A program made the position numbers and the translations under genes. A DNA stretch of 55,867 bases. Origin: Clostridiales bacterium. Lineage in GTDB: Bacteria > Bacillota > Clostridia > Christensenellales > Borkfalkiaceae. A model generated the notes under the pieces. The model did no database searches. It was not told where the DNA came from and was given only the letters and a program-made list of their open reading frames with translations. Below are positions 24,411 through 33,000 of the stretch, piece by piece; position 1 is the stretch's first letter, and each line of letters starts with the position of its first letter. The stretch is from the NCBI GenBank assembly GCA_023667345.1, contig JAMPAF010000010.1, positions 1-55,867 on the forward strand, read 5' to 3'.

Positions 24411-25046
24411 TTATTTTCTCCCTTTTTTATTTTTTTGTTTTTTTTCTAATCTCATTGTACCGTGTTTGGGTCTGTCCTCGGGGTAATTGAAATATATCCC
24501 CGTTATGACCTCACCCTTATCCTTGCTCTCGGGCTCGAAATTCAGTCTTGCCGTTCCCTCGTGTTTGCGCAGCCCCTTCTGCATACCGTTCGGAATATTG
24601 TTGAAGCAATAATGCAGATTGACTATACCATCGTCGCCTACTGTTATTTTTGCCATAAAGCTTTTCGAGGAGGAGGTCTCCGTCTTTAAACTGACAAGTA
24701 TTCGCGACCAGGTCTGTTTTATGATGATATCCGCTTTCCAGATAAAGCCTTGATATGACGACTTGCCCGTACAGATGTACTCCCCCGAGATATTCTGCCT
24801 TTTAAAGACGGGGAGAATTTTCCACAGCACGTTGTCGAACAGCGCGTACAGCGCGCCGAACACCGCCGAAAACCCTACGCCGAACAAAACGATAAGCGGG
24901 TAAAGCTTTTCGCCGCCGTATTTAAGCAGTAAATCAATGAGCACATTGCAGTACGGCGCAATTAAGGCGTTGACCGCTAAGGATATGACCGTAATAGTTA
25001 TAATAACGGTTTTTCTGTAAGACTTGTTGGAACTGTATTCGTGCAT
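24411..25046 (-). CDS. Cap15-like CBASS effector (two TM helices plus beta-barrel)
   Basis: Starting at the ATG at 25046 (AGAGG upstream; a TTG ten codons earlier is poorer) the protein is 211 residues. It has TM1 (about 12-35), TM2 (about 48-72), then a beta-rich domain (about 80-200) with SGEYICTGKSSYQGFIWKA, IIKQTWSRILVSLKTETSSS, HYCFNNIPN and HEGTARLNF. That is the pattern of SMODS-associated 2TM-beta effectors (Cap15), whose barrel binds the cyclic nucleotide and whose helices disrupt the inner membrane to abort infection. Tail is Lys-rich. Confidence 0.78.
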   Translation of the reverse strand: MHEYSSNKSYRKTVIITITVISLAVNALIAPYCNVLIDLLLKYGGEKLYPLIVLFGVGFSAVFGALYALFDNVLWKILPVFKRQNISGEYICTGKSSYQGFIWKADIIIKQTWSRILVSLKTETSSSKSFMAKITVGDDGIVNLHYCFNNIPNGMQKGLRKHEGTARLNFEPESKDKGEVITGIYFNYPEDRPKHGTMRLEKKQKNKKGRK

Positions 25047-25265
25047 AATTTTGCCTCTTTTTATATAAGACGACAAAAAACTTATTTTTTACGCACTTTT
25101 TTAAAAAATTTTTTATTTTTTTGACATATTTATAAAACCGACTTAAAAAAGCGCAAAAAAGCGCCCGCATATGCTATGATTTGTGATGACAAAGTGAATA
25201 AATCATCAGAAAAAATTCTCGACAAGCTACTGTGTGCCGCCTTACGGCGGGGCGAAATGACGAAC

Positions 25266-25545
25266 CACGCGTCATTATGAGGTTTTTGCGGCACTGCGGA
25301 CTTGTTTGAAACGTTAGAGCATTTAGCCGTAAAAACCGTAATAATCTTTTTGCACGCCTCGAAGAGGTACTCTCGCGCAAAACTAACCTCGCCGCATTAC
25401 AACGCTTTTTAAGGCGAACACCCGCAAACTCCGTAATTCTGGATTGCCGCGGCGGCAAGCCGCCTCGCAATGACGGTAACCGCGCAACTGCTACGCGGGC
25501 GGGGCAATGACGGCAATCGGACAACGGATACGCGGGCGGGGCGAA
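25266..25545. repeat. Dispersed intergenic repeat, family D copy
   Basis: The roughly 600-bp gap 25047-25682 contains no gene. Its central part shares ordered blocks with 3931-4096, including the nearly identical 40-bp core at 25409-25448. It also contains tandem variants of GGGCGGGGCAATGACGGCAA. Confidence 0.7.
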
Positions 25546-25582
25546 ATGACACGCACTTATTAGCTTGCAAATTATTAAGATA

Positions 25583-25631
25583 GCCGCGCGGCAAGCAGAG
25601 TGGAAACACCCTGCTTGCCGCGCGGCTTTTT
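25583..25631. terminator. Long GC-rich terminator hairpin
   Basis: GCCGCGCGGCAAGCAG pairs with CTGCTTGCCGCGCGGC, with a short loop and TTTTT on the plus side. On the minus strand it lies about 55 nt after gatB and probably ends the aspS-gatCAB transcript. Confidence 0.7.
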
Positions 25632-25682
25632 AAATATTTTACCTTAATTCCGAATTCCGAATTCAGAATTACGCATTCCGAA

Positions 25683-27095
25683 TTACTTTATTAAATCTTT
25701 TATGATTTTATCCGCTTTGGCTATGTCTGCCTTGCCTTGCGTAGCCTTTTTCACAAAGCCGTACAGCGCAAATATCGCCTTTTCCTTGCCCGCCTTGAAG
25801 TCCGCAACCGCGTTGGTGTTTGCCTCGACCGCCTTTTTGCAGATTTCGGTCAATTCGCCCTCGTCCACGCCCGCGATATCCTCGGGCTTTATATACTCCG
25901 TAACGGGCTTGCCCTCTTCCGCCATCTTCGAAAGCGTTTTCTGCGCGAGGGTGATATTCACCTTGCCCTCGTCTACAAATTTGACGAGCTTTGCGAACTC
26001 CTCCGCAGATACGGGAAGGGCGAATTTTTCCTTGTCTTCCTCGGTTTCGAGCTTGGAATACAGCGTGCCGACAATTAAGTTTACCGTGTTTTTTACGCCC
26101 GCGCCGAGCGAGAACGCCCTTTCCGCGAAGTCGCAAACGCGCTTATACTTATACAAAAGCTTAGCCGTGGCGGGATTGATTTTCAGCTCGTCTACATAGC
26201 GGTGCAGTTTGTCGGTGGGAAGCTCGGGAAGCCCTTTGCGGATTTCTTCCACCTTTTCTTCGGGGATAACCACCGTTAAAATGTCGGGCTCGGGGAAGTA
26301 GCGGTAGTCCTGCGCGTCCTCTTTGGTGCGCATAACCGAGGTTTCGCCCGTGTGCTCGTCGTAGCGCAAGGTCGCCTGCACTATTTTGCCGCCTCCCTCT
26401 ATGACCTCTATCTGCCTTCGATACTCGTACGCCATCGCCTTTTCGATATACGAGATACTGTTCATATTCTTTATCTCGGTGCGCGTGCCGAACTCCGTCG
26501 CGCCCTCGGGCATGACAGAAATGTTGACGTCGCACCGCATACTGCCTTCCTGCATTTTGCAGTCGGACACGCCGATATAGCGCATGATAAGTTGCAGTTT
26601 TTCGACGTATTCCTTTGCCTCTTCGGGCGAGGAAATGTCGGGCTCGGAAACGATTTCTATGAGGGGAACGCCGCCGCGGTTGTAGTCGATATACGTGTAA
26701 CCGCTCTCGTGCACGAGCTTGCCCGCGTCCTCTTCGATATGAATACGCGTAATGCCTATCCTCTTGCCGCTCTCTAATTCCACGTAGCCGTGCTCGCACA
26801 ATGGCTTATCGAACTGCGATATCTGGTACGCCTTGGGAAGGTCGGGATAGCAGTAATTTTTTCTGTCTAAATGAGTTGTGGTGTTTATGGTGCAATGGGT
26901 TGCAAGCCCCGCGCGGATGGCGTATTCCACCACCTTTTTATTGAGCACGGGAAGAGTGCCCGGCTGACCCGTACAGACGGGACAACAGTGGGTGTTGGGA
27001 CTGCCGCCGAAAGCGGTTGTACAGCCGCAGAAAATTTTGGTTGCGGTGGCGAGTTCGACGTGGGTTTCGAGCCCCGAAACGAGTTGGTATTTCAT
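25683..27095 (-). CDS. gatB: Asp/Glu-tRNA(Asn/Gln) amidotransferase subunit B
   Basis: The 470-residue protein is a normal-length GatB: an N-terminal kinase-like cradle domain with GLETHVELATATKIFCGC and CPVCTGQPGTLPVLN (zinc-binding Cys pairs), LDRKNYCYPDLPKAYQISQ, the conserved EEDAGKL...DYNRGGVPLIEIVSEPD block, and a C-terminal helical/YqeY-like tail that grips tRNA. GatB activates the misacylated Asp or Glu with ATP and accepts ammonia from GatA. Its ATG overlaps the gatA stop (ATGA). Confidence 0.96.
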   Translation of the reverse strand: MKYQLVSGLETHVELATATKIFCGCTTAFGGSPNTHCCPVCTGQPGTLPVLNKKVVEYAIRAGLATHCTINTTTHLDRKNYCYPDLPKAYQISQFDKPLCEHGYVELESGKRIGITRIHIEEDAGKLVHESGYTYIDYNRGGVPLIEIVSEPDISSPEEAKEYVEKLQLIMRYIGVSDCKMQEGSMRCDVNISVMPEGATEFGTRTEIKNMNSISYIEKAMAYEYRRQIEVIEGGGKIVQATLRYDEHTGETSVMRTKEDAQDYRYFPEPDILTVVIPEEKVEEIRKGLPELPTDKLHRYVDELKINPATAKLLYKYKRVCDFAERAFSLGAGVKNTVNLIVGTLYSKLETEEDKEKFALPVSAEEFAKLVKFVDEGKVNITLAQKTLSKMAEEGKPVTEYIKPEDIAGVDEGELTEICKKAVEANTNAVADFKAGKEKAIFALYGFVKKATQGKADIAKADKIIKDLIK

Positions 27096-28543
27096 AGCTT
27101 TACACCCCCTTTAATTTCCGCGGTTTTGCTTATTCCGCTTATTTCCGCAAAGTATGCCGTATCCAACACGAGCGCGTCGGAAAACTTCTTTCCTATTATC
27201 TGCATACCTATCGGCAACCCGTTTTTGTCCTTGCCGCAGGGAATGGAAATTGCGGGCAGTCCCGCTATGTTTACGGGCACGGTGCACACGTCGGAAAGGT
27301 AGGTTTCGACAGCGTTACCCCCCGAATATCCCCGTTTGAACGCGGTATTGGGCGCCGTGGGCGCGAATAAAACGTCGCACTTTTCAAACGCTTCCGCCAT
27401 TTGACTTTCGACCGTTTTTCTAAGCAAACAAGCCTTTTTGTAGTACGCATCGAAATAGCCCGAAGATAGCACGTACGTGCCGAGCATAATGCGCTTTTTG
27501 ACCTCTTTGCCAAACCCTTCCGTCCTCGTTTTGGTTATCATATCGTCTACGCCCGAATAGCCGCTTGCACGGTAGCCGTAGCGTATTCCGTCGTATCTTC
27601 CTAAGTTGGAAGAAGCCTCCGCGCACGCGATTATATAGTACACGGGAAGCGCGAGTCTGAGGGCGGGTATGCTGACGTTTACAATCTGCGCGCCGCCCCT
27701 TTCGTAGGCGGAAATCATACCGTCGATTGCGCCCTTAATCTCTGGCGAAATGCCGTCGAAATACTCCTTTGCGACGCCTATCTTCAAGCCCTTTATATCG
27801 CCCTTTAAAACCGTTTTCCCCTCGGGCGTGGGGCAGCTTGTGCCGTCCGCACTGTCCTCGCCGCGGATAGCGTCGTAAACTATCGCCGCGTCGGTGACCG
27901 ACTGAGCCATGGGACCTATCTGGTCGAGCGACGAGCCGTACGCTAAAAGCCCGTAGCGCGAAACCGCGCCGTAGGTTGGTTTGAAGCCGACAATGCCGCA
28001 AAACGACGCCGGCTGACGGATTGAACCGCCCGTATCCGAGCCGAGCGCGTAAGCCGCCAAATTCGCGCACACCGCCGCCGCGCCGCCGCCCGAGCTTCCG
28101 CCCGTAACGCGGGTCGTGTCGACGGGGTTTAACGGCGCGCCGAAATAGGATGTTTCGCTCGTCGAGCCCATCGCAAACTCGTCCATATTGGTCTTGCCCA
28201 AAAGCACCGCCCCCTGCGCTTTGAGCTTTTTGTAGACGGTCGCGTCGTAATAGGGCTTTAAGCCCTGCAAAATTTTGGAACAGCACGTTGTGGGCAGACC
28301 GTCCGTCGCGATGTTGTCTTTAAGCGTGAAGGGTATGCCCGTGAGCGGGGTCGCCCTGCCCTCTCTTATCATTTTGTCGGCGGTTTGTGCGCTCTTCCTT
28401 GCCTCGTCGAACGTTAAGTGAACGTAGGCGTTGAGCTCGGGGTTACGTTCTTCGATTGCCGAAATGTACTTTTCGGTGAGTTCGGCGGAGGTGATTGCGC
28501 CCGAGCGGAGATTTTGCGATAAAACCGAAATTACGCTCTTCAT
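27092..28543 (-). CDS. gatA: Asp/Glu-tRNA(Asn/Gln) amidotransferase subunit A
   Basis: I start at the ATG at 28543, which overlaps the gatC stop, giving 483 residues. The amidase signature is intact: catalytic Lys in LLGKTNMDEFAMGS, the cis-Ser in GGSSGGGAAAV, and the nucleophilic Ser in ALGSDTGGSIRQPASFCG. GatA hydrolyses glutamine and channels ammonia to GatB. Gene order gatC-gatA-gatB with ATGA overlaps means strict co-translation. Confidence 0.96.
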   Translation of the reverse strand: MKSVISVLSQNLRSGAITSAELTEKYISAIEERNPELNAYVHLTFDEARKSAQTADKMIREGRATPLTGIPFTLKDNIATDGLPTTCCSKILQGLKPYYDATVYKKLKAQGAVLLGKTNMDEFAMGSTSETSYFGAPLNPVDTTRVTGGSSGGGAAAVCANLAAYALGSDTGGSIRQPASFCGIVGFKPTYGAVSRYGLLAYGSSLDQIGPMAQSVTDAAIVYDAIRGEDSADGTSCPTPEGKTVLKGDIKGLKIGVAKEYFDGISPEIKGAIDGMISAYERGGAQIVNVSIPALRLALPVYYIIACAEASSNLGRYDGIRYGYRASGYSGVDDMITKTRTEGFGKEVKKRIMLGTYVLSSGYFDAYYKKACLLRKTVESQMAEAFEKCDVLFAPTAPNTAFKRGYSGGNAVETYLSDVCTVPVNIAGLPAISIPCGKDKNGLPIGMQIIGKKFSDALVLDTAYFAEISGISKTAEIKGGVKL

Positions 28544-28833
28544 TTTACCACCCTCCTTACGGGGAAATAGCCGTTTTCCGCCTGCACGTTGGACGTGATT
28601 TTTTCGTTGGGCAGGCTCTCCACAACCTCGTCCTCTCTTAAATCTTCCCACTTTACGGTGCGGGTTACGACCTCGCGGATTGTGCCCGTGTCGCCCGAAA
28701 CCTGTTCGTTTATTCTGTTTGCAAAGTCGATAATCTCCTCGAACCCGGGAGCGAATTTTTCTATCTCTTCGTCCGAAAATTCCAGCCGCGAAAGCCTTGC
28801 AAGCGTTTTAATTTCCTTTTGAGTTACTGACAT
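28540..28833 (-). CDS. gatC: Asp/Glu-tRNA(Asn/Gln) amidotransferase subunit C
   Basis: The start at 28833 follows AAAGGTG; a longer in-frame reading would run through repeat DNA. The 97-residue product shows the GatC pattern: KTLARLSRLEFSDEEIEKF helix, then IREVVTRTVKWEDLREDEVVESL, which belts GatA to GatB. It is separated from aspS by 178 nt containing a repeat, so it may still belong to the aspS transcript. Confidence 0.94.
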   Translation of the reverse strand: MSVTQKEIKTLARLSRLEFSDEEIEKFAPGFEEIIDFANRINEQVSGDTGTIREVVTRTVKWEDLREDEVVESLPNEKITSNVQAENGYFPVRRVVK

Positions 28834-28848
28834 AATTTCACCTTTTTC

Positions 28849-29030
28849 AATTCGGAATTCATAATGCGGAATGCAGAATTGTATACCCCCCCTCACCGTT
28901 ATGCGGAGCTCACCCCTTAAAAAGGGGTGAGCCTTTGCTTTCGCGCAATCCAAGCCTTACCCCTTAAACGCAAGGGGAATGGGGGTTGTTTTAATTACGA
29001 ATTACGAATTCCTAATTCCGAATTTTTATA
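28849..29030. repeat. Composite family A/B repeat between aspS and gatC
   Basis: Family A arms (ATTCGGAATTCATAATGCGG at about 28850, and AATTCCTAATTCCGAATT at about 29006) flank a family B-like section with ACCCCTTAAAAAGGGGT and related inverted repeats at 28914-28960. Confidence 0.65.
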
Positions 29031-30757
29031 TGCACTTCGCGAAGCTGCGTTTCCGTTACCTCGTTGGGTGCGCCGCACATTAAATCCTGCGCGGAAGCCG
29101 ACATGGGGAACGCGATTACCTCGCGGATATTTTCCTCGTTCTTTAACAGCATTATCATTCTGTCGACGCCGGGCGCCATTCCCGCATGCGGGGGTGCGCC
29201 GAACTTGAACGCCGTGTACAGCGCGCCGAACTTTTCTTTAAGCGTCTCTTCGTCGTAGCCCGCAATCTCGAACGCCTTTACCATTATATCCAAATCGTGA
29301 TTTCTCACCGCGCCCGACGACAGCTCCACGCCGTTGCAGACGATATCGTACTGATAAGCCAAAATATCCAGCGGGTCTTTGGTGTTGAGAGCCTCTAATC
29401 CGCCCTGCGGCATAGAAAACGGGTTGTGCGTAAAGCCCACCTTTCCCGTCTCTTCGTCCGTTTCGTACATGGGGAAATCGTTGATAAAGCAGAAACGGTA
29501 GGCGTTTTTTTCGGTCAAGCCGAGCTTGTCGCCGAGTTCGTTGCGAATTTGCCCCGCAAGCTTAGGGGCTTTGTCCTTGCTGTCAGCAATAAAGAACAGC
29601 GTGTCGCCCACCTGTAAATTTTCGAGCGAGCGAAGCTCCTCTTTCAGCTCTGCGGGGATAAACTTGTCAATAGGTCCCTTATACGTGCCGTCGGGCATAA
29701 CTTCGAGGTAGCCCAAGCCGCCCATGCCGATAGACAGCGCGAACGAAAGCAGTTTTTCGTGGAAGCCCTTGCTCATTTCGGCGTGCACCTTTATCGCGCG
29801 CACGCACTTATTCTGGAAAGGCTTGAACGTGCATTTATTGAAAAATTCCGAAAGGTCGGTTATGCGCAACGGGTTGCGAAGGTCGGGTTTGTCCGAGCCG
29901 AACTCCAACATTGCCTGCTTGTAGGGGATTACGGGGAAGGGCGCTTTCGTCACCTCGTAGCCCGCGGGCGCGAATTTTGCGAACGTTTCCGATAAAACCT
30001 CTTCGCCCACCTTAAAGACGTCCTCCTGTGTGGCGAACGCCATTTCGAAGTCCAACTGATAGAACTCGCCAGGGGAACGGTCGGCGCGCGCGTCCTCGTC
30101 GCGGAAGCAGGGCGCAATCTGGAAATATTTATCTATGCCCGAAACCATTAAGAGCTGTTTGTACTGCTGGGGCGCCTGCGGCAGGGCGTAGAATTTGCCC
30201 TTGTAGCGACGGGACGGCACGATATAGTCGCGTGCGCCCTCGGGCGACGACGCGCATAAAATGGGCGTCTGTACCTCTAAAAAGCCCATTTCCGTCATTT
30301 TCGAGCGCAGAAAAGCAATTACTTCCGAGCGGAAAACTACGTTGTCTTTTACCTTGCGGTTTCTTAAATCGAGGAAGCGGTATTTTAAGCGCACGTCCTC
30401 GCGCGTTTCTTTCGAGGTTATTATCTCGAAGGGCAGTTGCTCGCGCACCTTGCCCAAAATTTTAACCGCCTTGCAGTTCAGCTCCACCGTGCCCGAAGGA
30501 ATTTTGGGATTATACGTTTCCTCGTCGCGCTTTTCGATAACGCCGCTTACGCTTATGCAGTCCTCTTTATTCAAGCCGTTTAGAAGCGTCGTGTCGCGCA
30601 TTACGACCTGCACCACGCCGTAAAAGTCCCTTAAATCTATAAAGGAAACGCCGCCGTGGTCGCGCACGTTTTCTATCCAGCCAGAAAGCGTGACCTCGCT
30701 TCCTACAAGCTCTTCACCTATCTCGTTCGCCGTGTGTGTGCGGTAAATATTGCTCAT
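29012..30757 (-). CDS. aspS: Aspartyl-tRNA synthetase, probably non-discriminating
   Basis: The 581-residue protein has an anticodon-binding OB domain (residues 1-110; VTLSGWIENVRDHGGVSFIDLRD), class II motif 2 (CFRDEDARADRSPGEFYQLD), a bacterial GAD insertion (about 285-415) and motif 3 (GAPPHAGMAPGVDRMIML). The same operon carries gatCAB, and the upstream T-box appears to read an Asn codon. That suggests the enzyme also charges tRNA-Asn with Asp for later amidation. No asnS is in the window, so this is inference. Confidence 0.95.
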   Translation of the reverse strand: MSNIYRTHTANEIGEELVGSEVTLSGWIENVRDHGGVSFIDLRDFYGVVQVVMRDTTLLNGLNKEDCISVSGVIEKRDEETYNPKIPSGTVELNCKAVKILGKVREQLPFEIITSKETREDVRLKYRFLDLRNRKVKDNVVFRSEVIAFLRSKMTEMGFLEVQTPILCASSPEGARDYIVPSRRYKGKFYALPQAPQQYKQLLMVSGIDKYFQIAPCFRDEDARADRSPGEFYQLDFEMAFATQEDVFKVGEEVLSETFAKFAPAGYEVTKAPFPVIPYKQAMLEFGSDKPDLRNPLRITDLSEFFNKCTFKPFQNKCVRAIKVHAEMSKGFHEKLLSFALSIGMGGLGYLEVMPDGTYKGPIDKFIPAELKEELRSLENLQVGDTLFFIADSKDKAPKLAGQIRNELGDKLGLTEKNAYRFCFINDFPMYETDEETGKVGFTHNPFSMPQGGLEALNTKDPLDILAYQYDIVCNGVELSSGAVRNHDLDIMVKAFEIAGYDEETLKEKFGALYTAFKFGAPPHAGMAPGVDRMIMLLKNEENIREVIAFPMSASAQDLMCGAPNEVTETQLREVHIKIRN

Positions 30758-30773
30758 TTTAAAACTCCTTCTT

Positions 30774-31043
30774 TTATAAAAAAATAAGCCCCGAGAAAAA
30801 CTTTTCTCAGGACGAAAAAATTCGCGGTACCACCTAAGTTATCAACCCGCTTCGGGTCAATCTCTCTTAAAACCTCTTACGCGGGTTTTACGGCTTAACC
30901 TACTTTAACGCCAAACGCTGTTCAGACAAGCAGCTCGGAAGGGTTATTTATTTCAGCCTTGCTTGCGGGGCTTTCACCTTGCCCCCGCTCTCTGTAAAGC
31001 GGTGTTGAAATAAACCTGTCTTCGTCATCACCTTTTTAAATTC
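30774..31043 (-). promoter_or_regulatory. T-box riboswitch, Asn (AAC) specifier
   Basis: The minus strand has the T-box core AGGTGGTACCGCG (30835-30823), a downstream terminator (CCTGAGAAAA/TTTTCTCGGG then GCTTATTTTTTT, 30814-30774), and Stem I. Stem I starts GATGACGAAGACAG (about 31032) with the AG-bulge segment AGAGAGCGGGGGC, and the lower stem closes as CTGCTTGTC. The 3' side of the specifier loop reads AATAACCCTTCCGAGCTGC, placing AAC (30945-30943) in the specifier position. Uncharged tRNA-Asn would stabilise the antiterminator and switch on aspS-gatCAB. Confidence 0.85.
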
Positions 31044-31049
31044 AGCTAA

Positions 31050-31078
31050 ATTATATCCTTATTTTGCGCAGTTGTCAA
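31050..31078 (-). promoter_or_regulatory. Consensus promoter of the T-box/aspS operon
   Basis: TTGACA (31078-31073), 17 nt, TATAAT (31055-31050), immediately before Stem I. Confidence 0.9.
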
Positions 31079-31090
31079 ACGATATTGCGT

Positions 31091-31297
31091 TTAATTGTTT
31101 TTTTCTCTGCCGACAAGTTCGTCGAGCGAAATGCCGTAAAAATCGGCAAGTCTTACGCAAAATTCGATGCTCGGCGAAACTTCGCCGCTCTCCCACCTGT
31201 TTATGTTTTGGTGCGAAGTGCCTATTCTTTTAGCCAACTCCAACTGCGATATACCTTTTTGCTCTCTGTAATATTTAATTGTTTCGTTCAGCTCCAT
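31091..31297 (-). CDS. XRE-family transcriptional regulator
   Basis: From the ATG at 31297 the product is 68 residues: MELNETIKYYREQKGISQLE, an HTH (LELAKRIGTSHQNINRWESG), and VSPSIEFCVRLADFYGISLDELVG. An ATG at 31324 is also possible; neither has a clear Shine-Dalgarno. A perfect palindrome TGCACAAATTTGTGCA lies 50-65 nt upstream and probably is its operator. It points away from aspS, ending 13 nt from the aspS promoter region. Confidence 0.85.
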   Translation of the reverse strand: MELNETIKYYREQKGISQLELAKRIGTSHQNINRWESGEVSPSIEFCVRLADFYGISLDELVGREKNN

Positions 31298-31339
31298 AAA
31301 TTTCACAGATATATTTTTGCACATATTTGTGAATTTTGC

Positions 31340-31368
31340 TTGACTTGCACAAATTTGTGCAATATAAT
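31340..31368 (+). promoter_or_regulatory. Plus-strand promoter with palindrome filling the spacer
   Basis: TTGACT (31340-31345), 17 nt, TATAAT (31363-31368). The 18-bp perfect palindrome TTGCACAAATTTGTGCAA occupies 31345-31362. It is divergent from the XRE gene, yet no plus-strand gene follows for 2.7 kb. Confidence 0.6.
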
Positions 31369-31401
31369 ACGGGAAACAACCCAAAACGTGTCGTCAAACA
31401 C

Positions 31402-31600
31402 AATGCCTTCCCTTGCTGATTGTAAGGGAAGGCATTAACATATACAACAACAACTTGGTGTCTTCTTTCAATGCGTAGCATTTAAAGAGGAAACTCCCGC
31501 GGAATGCGGGTAAAGGTAATATCATTAGAAAGATTACCTTCCGTCTGCTAACGCAGACACCTTCCTCTTTAAAAATTTTTTCAAAATTTTGAAAGAAGAC
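31402..31600. repeat. Hairpin plus MITE-like inverted-repeat element (family C)
   Basis: 31402-31437 is a hairpin (ATGCCTTCCCTT/AAGGGAAGGCAT). 31460-31600 is bounded by GTCTTCTTTCA and TGAAAGAAGAC, with inner inverted blocks TTTAAAGAGGAA and TTCCTCTTTAAA. A related sequence occurs at 50060-50130. No gene is seen in 31385-31675. Confidence 0.65.
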
Positions 31601-31675
31601 GGCAAGATAATTAGGAATAATTATTTTAAAACATTACCGCAATTCCTAATTACGAATTCCTAATTCCGCATTAAT

Positions 31676-32989
31676 TCAGTTCTTCTTTCCCTTGGCTTTT
31701 CTTATTTCCTTTACCGTCTTTTCGAAGCCGTTGTCGGACGGCGTATAGTAAATTCTGTCCTTTAACTTGTCGGGCAGGTACTGCTGTTCGACGTAGCCGC
31801 CGAAGTTGTGCGGGTACTTATACTTCGCGCTCTGCGCTTTCGCTTCCTTGTCGCCGAAAGTGTTGTCCTTTAAATAGGGCGGCACGCCGTCGTCGTCGCG
31901 AACAGCCGCCACGTCGCGTTGAGCCGCGTCCTTTGCGAGCACGACGGTGTTTGATTTGGGTGCTTCGCACACGTAAATTATCGCATTGGAAAGGGGAATC
32001 AGTCCCTCGGGATAGCCTATCTTTTCGAACGCGTACATGGCGGACGTAGCCACGACCAGCGCGTTGGGGTCAGCCATACCGACGTCCTCGGACGAGTGCA
32101 CGACGAGGCGGCGGAGAATTATCATGGGGTCGCCCCCGCCCTCGATTATGCGCATTGCGTAGTAGAGTGCGGCGTTCGAATCGCTCCCGCGGAGAGATTT
32201 GCAAAAGGCGGAGAGATAGTCGTAGAACGCGTCCTCGTTATATGAGAGCGCCTTTTTTTGTATGGACTGCTCGGCGTCGGATAAGGTCACGTGAATTCTG
32301 CCGTCCGCGCCAACGGGCGTAGTTAAAACCGCAAGCTCCAACGCGTTGTACGCCGCCCGCAAATCGCCTCCCGACATGTTGGCGATATGGTCTATCGCGT
32401 CGTCGTCCATTTGCGCCGCATATTCGCCGAGCCCGCGCCGCTTATCGGCAAGCGCGGTGACGATTGCCCCCTTAATATCCTCGAACGAAAGGTGTTTGAA
32501 CTCGAAAACGCGACACCGCGAAACTATCGCGGGGGTCATCGACGCGAAGGGGTTTTCGGTCGTGGAACCTATGAAAATTACCGTGCCTTTTTCGATTGAC
32601 GGCAAAAGGCTGTCCGACTGGGTTTTATTGAAACGGTGGCACTCGTCAAGCATTAAATAGGTGCGCTTGTTATAGAGCTTTAAGTTGTCCTCCGCCGTCT
32701 TTACCGCCGCTTTTACGTCGGCGACGCCCGCCTGCACCGCGTTTAACTTTATAAACTCGCCGTGGGTCGTCGACGCGACAATGTTGGCAAGCGTGGTCTT
32801 GCCCGTGCCCGGGGGACCCCAGAAAATGCAGCTTCCTAATCTGTCGAGCGCGATTGCACGGCGAAGGAGCGAGCCCTCCGCCACTATGTGCTTCTGACCT
32901 ATAAAGTCGTTTAAGTTGTTTGCGCGCATGCGCTCGGCAAGCGGCTTGGCTTTTTCTTCGTTGCCGTTTAAATCGAACAAATCAAACAT
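31676..32989 (-). CDS. rarA: Replication-associated recombination protein A (AAA ATPase)
   Basis: The 437-residue protein has the RarA/MgsA/WHIP layout: LAERMRANNLNDFIGQKHIV, Walker A GPPGTGKTT, Walker B MLDECHRFNKTQ, sensor 1 IGSTTENP, Arg-finger region SRCRVFEFKHLS, and the C-terminal tetramerisation domain (DAFYDYLSAFCKSLRGSDSNAALYYAMRIIEGGGDP, then GVPPYLKDNTF). It acts at stalled replication forks with SSB. The ATG at 32989 abuts a family A repeat and lacks a clear Shine-Dalgarno. Confidence 0.95.
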   Translation of the reverse strand: MFDLFDLNGNEEKAKPLAERMRANNLNDFIGQKHIVAEGSLLRRAIALDRLGSCIFWGPPGTGKTTLANIVASTTHGEFIKLNAVQAGVADVKAAVKTAEDNLKLYNKRTYLMLDECHRFNKTQSDSLLPSIEKGTVIFIGSTTENPFASMTPAIVSRCRVFEFKHLSFEDIKGAIVTALADKRRGLGEYAAQMDDDAIDHIANMSGGDLRAAYNALELAVLTTPVGADGRIHVTLSDAEQSIQKKALSYNEDAFYDYLSAFCKSLRGSDSNAALYYAMRIIEGGGDPMIILRRLVVHSSEDVGMADPNALVVATSAMYAFEKIGYPEGLIPLSNAIIYVCEAPKSNTVVLAKDAAQRDVAAVRDDDGVPPYLKDNTFGDKEAKAQSAKYKYPHNFGGYVEQQYLPDKLKDRIYYTPSDNGFEKTVKEIRKAKGKKN

Positions 32990-33000
32990 AATTTTTAATT

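Noticed and set aside
25174-25609. Two overlapping minus-strand ORFs in the gap upstream of Cap15
   Set aside because: They lie in family D repeat sequence, have no Shine-Dalgarno and no recognisable motif.
26161-26799. 212-codon minus-strand ORF
   Set aside because: Out-of-frame shadow of gatB with an Arg-rich composition typical of GC-rich shadows.
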